64,000 bases of DNA from Ophiodon elongatus (lineage: Eukaryota; Chordata; Actinopteri; Perciformes; Hexagrammidae). Below the pieces are notes generated by a model. It searched no databases and was not told where the DNA came from. It was given only the letters and a program-made list of their open reading frames with translations. Positions 13,199 through 24,550 of this stretch are shown here, one piece after another (the first letter of the stretch is position 1; every line of letters starts with the position of its first letter). Location: contig JACSYO010001636.1 in the NCBI GenBank assembly GCA_016806645.1, positions 865,001 to 929,000 on the forward strand. Reading direction: 5' to 3'. The translations under genes and the position numbers were made by a program.

Positions 13199-14085
13199 GA
13201 CACTCTGTGCTGTACCCACTCTGCCTTACAGGGGACGTCCCAGAGGAAGGCCGACTCTCGTTCTAACAGGCGCCACTTATTTATTTATTTATTCTCAGAT
13301 GACTACATGACTACCCATGCTCCTTCCTCACAATCGCCATGGCAACACACCTAAACTCTCTGCATCTCTCGTTCCCTCTCGGGATGGCGTCTCACTCCTC
13401 TGTTTTTTGCCCCGTTCATTTTCACTCAGCGGAATCATGAATAATTGAGCGTGTACAGTACTCAGAGTGTGGGAGAGTGGTGTCGATCCTACAGCGGCAC
13501 GACCTGCGGTTCATCCTGTCTGATGTTTTCACAATAAAATGACACTGAAACTCCCACAGCCTCCCACTGCTTTTTTTCTTCTTCTTCGTCTTTTTTTTTT
13601 GCACACAGTTATGTTAAATATGTGAGAACATACGAGCTTGTACATGACCTCTGCCACAGAAACGTCCCTGCAGCGCGTAAACACACCACACAAAAACTGA
13701 AGAACGAAGCTGTGAATTCATCTCACTTTCCGTAGTTGCCTCCAAGTTTCTGTCAGAATGGAAGATAATGGTGATCGAACTCAAGGAAATATAATAAATG
13801 TTATACTGGTGAACATACTGGAATAAACTAAACTGTCTGTGCAAATTAAAGCAGAGGGATGATTACTGTTTTTTAGTTCCACCTCTTAATTATAATAATA
13901 ACAATAAAACAATAAAAATAAAGTAAAATACACTTTTTTGTATAGAACCTTATGGGGACAATAGACACAGAACAAATATAAAAACAGAGATAGAATGTTA
14001 TAAATAATGAAAAAAAGATTCAACACACAATACACAATAAAATAAAAATATTTTAAAAAATAAGATGAAATAGAATGCATGTAAT

Positions 14086-14086
<1 letters not shown>

Positions 14087-14121
<35 letters not shown>

Positions 14122-14139
14122 AATAATAATAATAATAAT
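14087..14139. repeat. (ATT)n / (AAT)n self-complementary microsatellite
   Basis: A run of ATT units switches directly into AAT units at about 14119, so the tract is its own reverse complement and could form a hairpin of roughly 20 bp. Confidence 0.9.
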
Positions 14140-14189
14140 GTAATGCATAACATTATGGAAAATAAAACCCACTAAATAATAATAATAAT

Positions 14190-14310
14190 AGTGTTTCCTG
14201 TGCCGATGAGAGGTCCCGGGACAGAGGATGTTGTATGTGTACAGATTGTAAAGCCCTCTGAGGAGAATTTGTAATTTGTGATTTTGGGCTATACAAAATA
14301 AATTTTATTT
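14190..14310 (+). repeat. LINE-type 3' tail
   Basis: GATGTTGTATGTGTACAG, then TTGTAAAGCCCTCTGAGG, then TTTGGGCTATACAAAATAAA is the recognisable 3' end of an abundant fish non-LTR retroelement family. It lacks coding sequence, so it is 5'-truncated. The family name is not certain. Confidence 0.55.
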
Positions 14311-15207
14311 AATTTAATTGAATATTTAAATCAGTATCCGTATTTGTAGAACTCACATATAAACGCTGCAGCATCATCAACATTCTCCATTATCTTCTGC
14401 TCTGCTCTAAACTTTTCTTCTCCTCATCACTGGTGGAGATTTGAATTTCTAAGACGAAAACTCCAAAAGTGTTTCACCTCTTAAGTTCAAATATCTGTGT
14501 GTGATTGAGCTGTGATGCGTTCACAGGCTTTCCTGTTGGACAGCGATCATCCTGTTACTTCCTCATTGTCTATGGCTCCCCAGAAGGCTCTCTAAATGGC
14601 TCCTATTTATAGGCTTGGAACCCTATAAATTGATCTAATTGACAGGGTCTCTTTATCTATCATATTAACTGAAGCATCTGCACACGTTCTTTATTCGGAC
14701 TGATGTTGTGTGCAAACATAGGCTGTGTTCAAAAAACACTATATAATAATATATTAATATAAATAATAGATAGTATCTTACTCTATCATGAGCAGTAAAT
14801 AGAGAACTCGGTCAGGTACAGATCATCATTATTTTTGCTTTATCACTATAGACTATAAAATACGGACGTAATCTCCATGACTTCACTAGTGCATTAATTT
14901 TATACTCAGAATTGGTAAAATATGATATAAGTGTCCAAAATGCCTAATTAATTACCTATTTGCTCAAAAGACTGACATATTTTCATAAATTGGTAAGAAA
15001 AACATTTTGGATGAAGTATTGAGATGTCATACTTTTAATGTCATAAACATGGCGCTGCACCATGGTGGACTTTGTGAAGAGGATATAAAACGTCTCAATT
15101 CTAGACAACGAAAACCCAATAATTCTTATTCGCAGGTGATTCTACACTGACGAAAATATACTTAATAATATCATATTCCACAACTGAGCCCCCTAAATTC
15201 TACTCCC

Positions 15208-15420
15208 CCCCCTGGTGCCCCTGCTGCCCCTGCTGCCCCTGCTGGCCCTGCTGGCCCTGGTGCCCCTGATGCCCTTGCTGACCCTGGTGTCCCTGGTGTC
15301 CCTGATGCCCCTGGTGCCCCTGGTGCCCCTGGTGTCCCTGATGCCCCTGGTGCCCCTGGTGCCCCTGGTGTCCCTGATGCCCCTGGTGCCCCTGGTGCCC
15401 CTGGTGCTCCTGCGCGTCCT
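15208..15420. repeat. 9-bp/36-bp GC-rich minisatellite (collagen-like reading)
   Basis: Units of CCCCTGGTG type are arranged in a 36-bp higher-order repeat present about three times (15301-15408), with degenerate units to the left. Read on the reverse strand it gives a Gly-X-Y series (GAP, GAS, GTP) with a single break (GSA RAS GAP). It lacks the Lys, Glu and Pro-Pro variety of real fibrillar collagen exons. I see no flanking splice sites joining it to collagen sequence, so I treat it as a minisatellite. Confidence 0.85.
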
Positions 15421-16479
15421 AAGCCCCGCCTCATTAGAGCTGCAGCAGCTGTGTTTGTGTCTCAGCCTCCGTCTCTGTCCGTCTCTGAGGCTGCTCAGCC
15501 TCCCTGTAAAGACCCCGTCCCTCTCATTACGCCGACACTGTGTTCTGCTGCGCTCGGTGGTTCCTTTCAAGTGGCTCGCTCTAAAGACGAGGTCCCGGGT
15601 CCAAAAAGTGCCACATGAAGAAAAACAAACCAAAAAGGGATAAAAGAGAAATGCGGAGTAAGATTGCTCTCATCTGTGAACACCACAGATTTGGAGTGCA
15701 TGGAGCATTTTTTCCTCTGTCTTTATTCGAGAGCCTTCACATTTTGTAATTTCCCTCGGAGCCCTGTCCTGGCACTCGAATGGCCCCTGCCTGCGCCTGG
15801 ATTTGCTCTGCTTTCTGTGTGCTTGTTGCTAGTGCACATTTCCTGCGCTCCAGCTCCAGAACTTCACCAGGCTGCTCCTGTGCACTCGTGAAACATCTGC
15901 TCTCAGATTTCTCCTCTGCTTTTTGCAATTTTTTTTGTCCAGCAACCCTGTCAAAACACCCCAACCAAGAGATACCAAAATTGAAAACTATCCCATATTG
16001 CGGGCGTGTTAGCTTCCCTTCTTAGTGTCCCCTTTAACCGGGTTTCACCCACTCCCACCCTCCAAGGCTTTATTATTACATGTACTTCCCTTGCTTTCTG
16101 ATACCACTTTTGGAATACAAGGACAGATATAATGCATTATATATACCAGCGCCCATAATTATTCTATAAATGAAAAGATCTGATCCCTCCACAGAAAGGG
16201 TAAAGAAACACAATTTGCGATGGGAGTAGAGGGATCTATTTTTTGACTTCCTAAAAAACACCTGTTGATTTGTGAAATGTAGCGGGGCTGTGAGCTAGAT
16301 GAGACTAACGGCTCCACTATGCTCCATCAGAACTGCTTATGGTTGGCTGGCTTCAGAAAGCTCATCTGATTCTATCGAGCTATTCATTTGTCCTGGTAAC
16401 AACCGAATGGAACACAATGAATAACTCTACTGCTCTTTTTTTTAGCACAACCCGACCCTAACTTTTTGCAGCTGTTTCT

Positions 16480-16560
16480 AATCTTCATGCTAAGCTAACC
16501 GTCTCCTGGCTCTAGCTTCATAAATAAAGCGATACAGACATGAACTGGTATAAAATCTCC
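16480..16560 (-). repeat. SINE-like TTAGCTTAGC repeat, reverse copy
   Basis: Read on the reverse strand, the CATGCTAAGCTAACCG...CTGGCTCTAGCTTCAT phrase is the same family as the fragment at about 10.0-10.2 kb. It is truncated. Confidence 0.45.
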
Positions 16561-16597
16561 TCATCTCACTCTTGACCCCCGCACTTTTCTTACGGTC

Positions 16598-16730
16598 TGA
16601 GGTGGCTGTGGCTCAAGTGTGGGGAAGTTGTTCATTAAATCCCAGGGGGGTGGCGGTTCAATTCTCCGCTCCGGTCTGTCCACATGTGCCCTTGAGCAAG
16701 GCACTAAATTAATGCGCTCCATTTACCGTG
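16598..16730 (+). repeat. tRNA-derived SINE, truncated
   Basis: Has an RNA polymerase III A-box-like stretch (GTGGCTGTGGCTCAAGTG) and a B-box-like stretch (GGCGGTTCAATTC) at tRNA-like spacing. CACATGTGCCCTTGAGCAAGG follows, as in common fish tRNA-SINEs. The body and the usual TTTACCATTTA tail are mostly missing. Related longer copies lie at about 35.85-36.14 and 37.89-38.1 kb. Confidence 0.65.
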
Positions 16731-16897
16731 ACGTTTTAGCTCACGGTCCGAAATACAACCTGTGACAACGTCAACACTGTCAGGTGTCCTGCTGTAAACA
16801 AGACACATTGAATAGGCAGGGTGTGGTGTTGTTGTTTCGACGGGCAACCAAGTGCAAACACCTGCTTCACCCCCACCCACTTCAGCAACCGCACATT

Positions 16898-16899
<2 letters not shown>

Positions 16900-16934
<35 letters not shown>

Positions 16935-16942
16935 ACACACAC
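16900..16942 (+). repeat. (CA)n microsatellite
   Basis: Roughly 43 bp of CA repeat with one TA interruption. Confidence 0.95.
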
Positions 16943-17059
16943 TATTGGCAACGTTCCTCCTCCTGGCTGACCTTGTGCTCCCATCTCTGAAATACACATT
17001 ACCCTTCCTGCCCTCTCCAACTGCACACCCTGTCATTAGAGGGAGGCCAACAGCCACTA

Positions 17060-17063
<4 letters not shown>

Positions 17064-17100
<37 letters not shown>
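17064..17100 (+). repeat. (GT)n microsatellite
   Basis: About 37 bp of pure GT repeat, ending next to the duplicated 137-bp segment. With the CA tract 120 bp upstream it forms a potential stem of complementary repeats. Confidence 0.95.
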
Positions 17101-17103
<3 letters not shown>

Positions 17104-17240
17104 CAGTGGAGGTCGGAAAACTGAAAAGCAGCTTCATATTCCAACCAAGGAGAAGAGAAAGAGAGGGAGGCTGGTTTCCTGAAAGAGTGCCACCGATCTC
17201 TCCTGACATGCAGTTGTCATGTTCTGATGATGACGAATGC
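17104..17240 (-). repeat. source copy of a 137-bp duplicated segment
   Basis: The reverse complement of this interval reappears at 22838-22974 with one difference in 137 positions. No flanking direct repeat is seen here, so this locus is taken as the donor. The segment itself looks non-coding. Confidence 0.85.
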
Positions 17241-17677
17241 ATTTATTTAAACAGAGATTGACAGAGGCAAGCGAGACACAGCTCCATCGAGTCCACTGAA
17301 GGCTTGTTTTTGCCCATAAATATATGAAAATCTAGATTCTATACGGCAGTAGATCTACTCTTCTTCATGATATGATATTTAGGGGCTCTTACAAACATAT
17401 CTTAGCTTGTTCCTATCAATATGGAAGCTACATTTTGCCACCTCTTATACCTTTACCTTTCACTGTTGATGGTAAATGAGTTTGCAGCTGTGAAATAAGT
17501 TGATCTCCCTGCGTCCAGCGCTGTTATTTGACGCGACAGTGACGAAGCTGGATGCACGGAAGAACCACAGGCTGCTCTTACTGGGGGTGTGCTCTAGATG
17601 GCGCTTAAAAACGGAACTTCTTAAAGCTGTTGGAAGTTCTACTGTGTAAATAAAGAAAAGAAAGTGTGTGTGGGGAC

Positions 17678-17696
17678 AGACAGACAGACAGACAGA
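17678..17696 (+). repeat. (GACA)n microsatellite
   Basis: Five GACA units. Confidence 0.85.
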
Positions 17697-18889
17697 AATT
17701 CCTTATTGTCTTCCCTTGTATTACCAAGTAGCTCAATAGATTTAATAGATCAATGTAACATTTCCTCTTTAAGTTAAAAGTTATTTTATTTCAGGTTCAT
17801 AGTTCATTTGATGCAGGAAAATACAGGGTTGCACAAGAAAATGCAACTTTTAGTCCCTTTATGACAAGAAGAAGTGAAGTCCTGAGAATATTTTATAACT
17901 TTTATAACTAAATGCATCTAAATGCACTTCTGTAGTTCAATCTACAAGGCTATCGGGAAGTTCTGAGGAGACTTAAAAAACACTTTCACACTTTAAGGAC
18001 AAGGATTAAAGGACAGGGTCACAATTTTTCAAGTCAGCTGGAAAGCGGTTATCAGGTGCACGTACGTGCTTTGAAACAGGTTGTGCTGGCTGTTATCGTT
18101 CCTCCTGTTCAGAGCGGCCTGGAAGAGATCCCTTCCTAATGTGCATCCAACGTAGGTGACGGGGCACTAAATCCACGGCCCTCGTCTCCCATCACGTGCA
18201 TGGAAGCACATATTAAGCGTTGAGCCATGATACGGTAGCCTGTAAAGCTGAGATAAGGTCGAACTACGGATCAGACTATCAGTTACCCTGTACCATGAAA
18301 CTCACGGTGGAGAGATGACAATAATTTATCCGGACCGTGCCGGGGGATTTGAACATCAGCGTGAAACCCCGACTGACGCGTAGCGGTGAATAAACGTATT
18401 TTCCGTGCCTCCTCGTCACAGATAACATCAGATTGATTGAGTTCTCTGATTCAGCTTTCCCACGACCGGGATGAGCTTTGTGAATGTGCATAGCGACCTC
18501 TCTGACCTCCAGGAGACTCCAGAGAAAAAAAAGGCCGGTGAGAGAGGCTTTCCCCCTTCCCCTGAGTAAAGCCTCCCCTCCGCTGCAGCACACGGGTCAG
18601 CGATGAAGATCTGTCGATGCACAAGTGTCAGGGAGGGTTATTGCTGTGAGACATTATGCATGGTTAGTCCATTTTTTATCCATAAAGATGAATAAGTGTT
18701 GGCAGGATATCCAGACTGATTGGATAATAAATTACCCGCTGATTTATGCAAATGCTGACATTTAGGGTTGAGGGTGAAATGAACAGAATAGAGGCCCATC
18801 TCTTCGCTGACAACTCCAGCAGTGTGCGTCCTGAGGGTTAATGTTGCCATAAAAATGTCATGATATCAGGAGGGAGAATTTATCGTATA

Positions 18890-19200
18890 AAGTGGTAAGA
18901 GAGACTGTGGTGGCGGGGGCGTGGTTGGGCTCAGCTGCAGAGGGGACAGAGTGTGGGAGTGGTTCAGGGAACGGGGCCGGAAGAGGTTTAATTAGCCTCA
19001 GCTGGTTTGGGTTGGCGGATTGTGTTGTGTCCCATATATAAACCCCAGTAGGGACTGAGGGAGAGGGGGAGAGCAGGTACACAAGCTGCCAGAGCGTCAG
19101 GCGGATGGGGTGCGACGCGTGAACGAACCTGGGCTCTCAATAAAAACTGTTACTAACGAGACCAAGCTTTGAAGCGTTTTCTGTGCTGGGGGGGAAAACT
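18890..19200 (+). repeat. LTR-like repeat fragment (TATA box and AATAAA)
   Basis: A GC-rich block (GGGCGTGGTTGGGCTCAGC) is followed by a TATA-box-like CATATATAAAC at about 19033 and AATAAA at 19139-19144, about 100 bp apart. This is the promoter plus polyadenylation layout of a retroviral-type LTR. Matching terminal repeats or a primer-binding site are not visible, so a solo LTR is only one reading. A non-LTR repeat with similar motifs is the alternative. Confidence 0.3.
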
Positions 19201-20846
19201 CATGGGGTAACACGTACTTGTTCCAGAGACTTTTAATCGGAGCAAACCTGTGAGCCACTCGCCCTGCCGAGGTGCCAATGGGCAACCCACCTCCGCTCCA
19301 CCACGGCACACAATGACAAGTTTCAGGCTTCAGAGACCGATGACAGTGAAATAAACTAACGCCCGGCCTTGAAAGTGTTCCTAGAAGCGTGAATAACGAC
19401 ACAGATGGCGCTCCTTGTTTTTACACAGTCTGTGATCTTTTACGGCCCCGTGCACTGCTCTGAAGGTGACCTCCCACTTCCCCGAAGAAAGGGGAAGCAA
19501 TAAAACAATTCCTCCGCAAGCTTCAGCAAAATCACTTACAGTGGCCAACCCACTTACTCAAATAACATGGTTATTGATGCTTGTGGAACGGTTTGGTTGA
19601 ACTAGACCTGCTTTTATGGCTGTTCGCGGCACATGAATTAAAACGTCCGTCAGAATCCCCTCAGCAGCAGGTCTGCAATTACATGCTGTTCCCCCCCGAC
19701 TGCATACGAGGGTGTACAGTAAAATATTCCCCATGAATAATTACTCGACAGGCTATATAATAGGCAACTTTTCACCCTCAGGCGGCACTTTATATGTCAC
19801 TCATCCTGGTGAGCTGAGGCAGCTTCCAGCTAGAGCCGAAGACTCCACAGGCCCTGGACACAGAGATGGGGAGAGCAGCCGAGCTTCACTTCCTGTAGGC
19901 TGACGTATGGATGGAGGACGTTAGCATTGTGGGTATGTATGGACAAAGAAGAAGAATGAGTTGTATGAAGGGACCAAATTTCTGATGTAACCCACAGCGT
20001 GCAGCGCGTAGTGGCCACACAATTTGTACAAATCAGAGCAAATATTTTTTCTTTAAAGCTGCGTTAGTAGATTTCTTTTGGAGGGGGAAGGGCGATTGCC
20101 ACTTGGTCGCAGCGAAAAAGCTGTAAACACCCCATTAACACATTATCCCCTTATAAAGGTGATACAGCTAACTCAGTCTGGTGTTTGGTGTAGTAAGTTT
20201 ATCAGATCTGTCTTGAACCTGCTAGAGCCATGAGACTGAACCAGTGAGCAGAAAGAGAGACGATCCTGGTGTGTTGAAATATGACTTACTTTTTACCCTG
20301 GTGGTAGTATCAAGAATGACACTGTACCCGACAGACATGCACACCACTTTGTGCTGTCAACACAAACAAATTAAGTATATAAATTCTATATACAGATATA
20401 TAGCCGTGACAGCTGGGGATGATCCATCGGTGTTGAAGGGTTTCGCTTAGACCCAATCATGGCTGGAGGATGAAGGACACTTCCTTTCCTCTGGAGTCAA
20501 GTGATGACGTGAGGATCGGAGGAAACCTGTCTCCGCCCGCGACGTGTCCTGACTTACTGTCCTTCTGTTGTGATGGGCAATTAGTGTGTCTGGGGTGTTC
20601 ACAGGGTGGCACACATCCAGCTGTGAATCTCCCCACAGAGTTACGGCTGTTGGCCTCCTATCTCGGTTTTGGGTGGTGTGCCAAACGAGATTGATAACCG
20701 CCTAAATAAAGACGGATCGACCGGCCTTTCTCTCCAAGAGCACTGAGAACCCACTACAGGCTGAGTCATCCGTCTTCGGCAACGGCACGATCGATCTTCC
20801 CTCGCCCGAAAGTACAGTTACTGTCAGTGAGAAAGATAGAGAACAC

Positions 20847-20882
20847 TGGTGGTGGTGGTGGTGGTGGTGGTGGTGGTGGTGG
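20847..20882 (+). repeat. (GGT)n microsatellite
   Basis: Twelve GGT units. The reverse strand encodes a proline run by chance. Confidence 0.95.
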
Positions 20883-22817
20883 AGGGAGAGGGGGGTAGAG
20901 GGCAGAGGTCACAGTGTCACATCCAGGCTGGCTACCAGCTGTCTCTGGCTTTCTTTCTGAGAAATGACTCCACGTTTCAGACAGCGGGACGCTGCCTGTG
21001 TGAGTAACAACTGTTTGAAGAGGACAGGGAACTGCAGGTCGAAGCAGATCAACGTCAGAGCTCAATAAATTCAACAGGGAAACATTCATGTGTCCCGACT
21101 CCGGAGGAATGTCACTGCACGGTGTCAGGAATTTCTCCGTTTACCCGATAAGTACACATAGATAGTCTCGCTTCTTGCAGCAGCAACTTCGACTCCGAAA
21201 AGAAGACAAGTCAACGTATCTGCAGAAGTCAAGAGTCCCTCTCACATCCATCATGTACCATAACACGATGTGAAAGCGGGTGCTTTCAGACATGGCATGG
21301 TCTTCAAATAGCTTTGATTGTCTTTTCCCCATAACCCTTTTTTAGACGCCTTTTAAACCTAAAGTTGTAGTAATTTACATACGTAGTCATACTAACACAT
21401 TGAGAGTTTCCACTTAAAGGACAAAGAGAACCACGTGACACAGGCAACAATTCATTTGTATTTATTCAGCAACAATATAACATATAACGTATAACATGAA
21501 CAATGTTCTTTGAATACAATTACAATGAAATACATGATAGTAGACAAACAGTGAGAGAACATACCCTTCCTTCATTAAATGAATCTGTCAAAGCCACCCA
21601 GGAGCCGGTTTCAGATGGTCTGCCATATTTAAGGTGGAAATAGAACAAGTATTAAAAAGGAATATTACCATCAGGAAAGGCTGAGTGTCCATCAAGGGTT
21701 TAATATATCTTTGAGCATCACTGCCAATTCTGTAATTGCAATCTATATCACACAGCATCATACTCTACATTGTTTGTATGACGCTGTACGCCTAACGACG
21801 TTTTGACCCTCTTCTTGTTTGCACATCACTTTCTGGTATTCTCTTCCTCCCCATCCCAACCGTGTGGAGCCGTGCTCACACTCTGTCGAGTGGTTTTGAT
21901 GTGAAATGGCCTAGAAATTAATTTTCATACCGTTGGGCTACAGCAACAGCCCATGAAGACAGTCGCATTAGCGAGACATGATTACACACTCGCGTGCGGT
22001 GAAAACAGTCTGGCAGCATGTTTGTGTTAACTGTTGGTGCACGCTAACGTGCTAATGCTACAAGCTATCGTGAGCAGCACAAAGTAAAACTCATTGTGCT
22101 AATTTCAGTTTTCTTTATTGAAATGCAGTAGTACATGTACTTAAAACGCATGTAGCTTATTTCTTCAACACACTCTGCAAAACGTGGAGAGAGTCTCCCG
22201 ACCGGTGCTACCTGCAAAGTACTCAGAGCAGTCTGAGCCAAAGTACTTTGTGAAACAGGAGTAAGCGCACTTTCTTATTTTATATGAATGTACAGGACTG
22301 CTCCCATTTTGATGTCCCAGAAGCACACAGTCTTTAAAGTGTAATCTATGACATTTTATATAAAATATTTAAGGCGTTGAAATGACATCTTTGTGGAGAG
22401 CACACTTTACCGACCGATGTAATATGAGTTTGGAGAATAAGATTCTCTTTTCTCTTTCAACCTGCAGCTGAACAAACTATCAACATTTTCAAACAAATTG
22501 GTATTTTGGTTGAAAAGAGGTCTGAGACGTTCAGACCGAATGTCAACCAGTTTTCATCTAGAAATCCGGGTTGTTGCTCACTGGGTATAGTGTGCAGTAA
22601 AGAAATTAATACAGTATATATAATATTTATATTTAGTATATAATAAAATGTGTCACTGTAATATTTTATAAAAAATGTCATAGTGTAGCCTGCCATAGAA
22701 ATAATATAAATTTCAATAAAATATAAAGTATAATAACAAAGTAACATAAAAAATATGTCATTGTATAGTATATCATAGAGAAATGTCATTGTCTTGGACT
22801 TTGTTTTTGGTTATTTC

Positions 22818-22991
22818 CTGTTTTATTTTAAGTTCCTGCATTCGTCATCATCAGAACATGACAACTGCATGTCAGGAGAGATCGGTGGCACTCTTTCAGG
22901 AAATCAGCCTCCCTCTCTTTCTCTTCTCCTTGGTTGGAATATGAAGCTGCTTTTCAGTTTTCCGACCTCCACTGTTTTATTTTAAGTTCCT
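22818..22991 (+). mobile_element. 137-bp templated insertion with 20-bp flanking direct repeats
   Basis: Bases 22838-22974 copy the 17.1-kb segment in inverted orientation with one mismatch. The insert is bounded by the 20-bp direct repeat CTGTTTTATTTTAAGTTCCT at 22818-22837 and 22972-22991, the last overlapping the insert by three bases. A duplication of this length suits target-primed reverse transcription, although no poly(A) tail is present. Fill-in of a staggered double-strand break is the other explanation. Confidence 0.8.
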
Positions 22992-23335
22992 TGTCTCCTG
23001 TCTCTTGTGTCTGGTTTCACTTCCTGTCTTTGTCTTGTTCCCGCCTCTACTACACCACACCTGTGTGTCATTAGTAGATTAGGTTTGATTCCCTGACAGC
23101 GTCAGGTCGTCTGGCTTTGCTGACTGATGGCTACGGTTCTGCATCCGTCCCTCATGATCATCGTTGGACTTCCTGCTTGTCTCACCAGTTTATCCTCAGC
23201 TTGGGGAGCTGCCTGCTCCCTCAGTTTGTTTCTTGTCGGTTTTGCCTTTTGTAGCATCTTTTGTTATTAAAGCTCGCTTTATGTTCAATTGAACAAATAG
23301 GCCCGCATTTGGATCATCCTGACATCTGACATCCA
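22992..23335 (+). repeat. dispersed repeat fragment inside the satellite-like field
   Basis: A stretch of normal base composition, with TGTTATTAAAGCTCGCTT followed by CCCGCATTTGGATCATCC and then CATGACA. This resembles the 3' part of a frequent fish repeat. It sits abruptly between AT-rich satellite-like blocks, as an insertion would. No coding signal. Confidence 0.35.
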
Positions 23336-23624
23336 TGACAATATTATAATATGCAATAAAAATGTCATTATAGTATGTCATAGAAATGCCATTAAAAAGA
23401 AATATTATAGTATGTTGTGAAAAATGTCGTAGTATAGTATTTAAAAAAAGTATTAATGGAAGTAAAAAAAGTATTGTAAAGTCATAAAAAATATCGTAGT
23501 ACAGTATGTCAAAACAAATGCCATTAATTGTCATAGTATAAAATGCCATGAAATGTTTTGATAAAGTACGTCACTAAAAATAAAAAATTTCACTTTATTC
23601 TATAATTAAAAGGTGTTGTATAAT

Positions 23625-23880
23625 ATATGTGAAACCCACTCGGTGGACCGCCAAGCCGTCAGGGGAGAAGGAAGACAGAGACCAGAGGAAGCTGAGGCTA
23701 TTCTCGTGGTCGGGGACAGAAGGCTATGGCGGTTTACCGGGACAGAGGCAAGGCGGGGCAGTCCAAACATGTAGGGTCATACCGGGAAAGTCTGGCATAA
23801 TGCGGAGAACAATCTGACAGTGAGTGGGTGTGAGGCTGGGGTTTAAATACTGAAGGGAGTAGGTGCAGCAGAGTGGGCAG
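23625..23880 (+). repeat. repeat block hosting the 40-bp minisatellite
   Basis: Phrases such as GGTCATACCGGGAAAGTCTGG, GAGAACAATCTGACAG and GGGGTTTAAATACTG are typical of a dispersed teleost repeat whose inner part often contains tandem copies. Its other side appears at about 24551-24592, ending near CTGTGACAATA, so the minisatellite has expanded within it. Confidence 0.45.
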
Positions 23881-24550
23881 GTGAGAGTGACGGAGCTGAT
23901 GAGGTGGGTGTGACTAACAGGTGAGAGTGACGGAGCTGATGAGGTGGGTGTGACTAACAGGTGAGAGTGACGGAGCTGATGAGGTGGGTGTGACTAACAG
24001 GTGAGAGTGACGGAGCTGATGAGGTGGGTGTGACTAACAGGTGAGAGTGACGGAGCTGATGAGGTGGGTGTGACTAACAGGTGAGAGTGACGGAGCTGAT
24101 GAGGTGGGTGTGACTAACAGGTGAGAGTGACGGAGCTGATGAGGTGGGTGTGACTAACAGGTGAGAGTGATGGAGCTGATGAGGTGGGTGTGACTAACAG
24201 GTGAGAGTGATGGAGCTGATGAGGTGGGTGTGACTAACAGGTGAGAGTGATGGAGCTGATGAGGTGGGTGTGACCAACAGGTGAGAGTGATGGAGCTGAT
24301 GAGGTGGGTGTGACCAACAGGTGAGAGTGATGGAGCTGATGAGGTGGGTGTGACTAACAGGTGAGAGTGATGGAGCTGATGAGGTGGGTGTGACTAACAG
24401 GTGAGAGTGATGGAGCTGATGAGGTGGGTGTGACTAACAGGTGAGAGTGATGGAGCTGATGAGGTGGGTGTGACTAACAGGTGAGAGTGATGGAGCTGAT
24501 GAGGTGGGTGTGACTAACAGGTGAGAGTGATGGAGCTGATGAGGTGGGTA
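23881..24550 (+). repeat. 40-bp minisatellite, 17 copies
   Basis: Tandem units of 40 bp begin GTGAGAGTGA and end TGACTAACAG, with no spacers. The 17th copy stops after 30 bp. The first seven copies carry GACGGAG. From the copy at 24161 onward they carry GATGGAG, a CpG to TpG change. Two adjacent copies (24241 and 24281) also share TGACCAACAG. The block-wise variants show growth by local duplication. Confidence 0.97.

Larger units (their letters stand above)
6226..14080. other. intergenic, no gene; repeat fragments
   Basis: There is no supportable coding gene between the putative chst11 3' end and 14 kb. Open frames are short, often cross poly-C or GT tracts, and lack recognisable domains. 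Dispersed repeat fragments lie at about 7.7, 8.2-8.6 and 10.0-10.8 kb and are listed separately. The segment near 9.2-9.6 kb is more GC-rich and free of simple repeats, but I cannot assign it a role. Confidence 0.6.
14311..22500. other. intergenic, no gene; microsatellites and repeats
   Basis: No coding exon is recognised. The stretch contains a collagen-like minisatellite, a tRNA-type SINE head, CA/GT repeats, an LTR-like fragment, a GGT tract and a source copy of a duplicated 137-bp segment, all listed separately. The remainder shows nothing I can assign. Confidence 0.6.

Noticed and set aside
23881..24550. CRISPR-like array of regular repeats
   Set aside because: The 40-bp units abut directly with no unique spacers, and the genome is vertebrate. 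It is a minisatellite.
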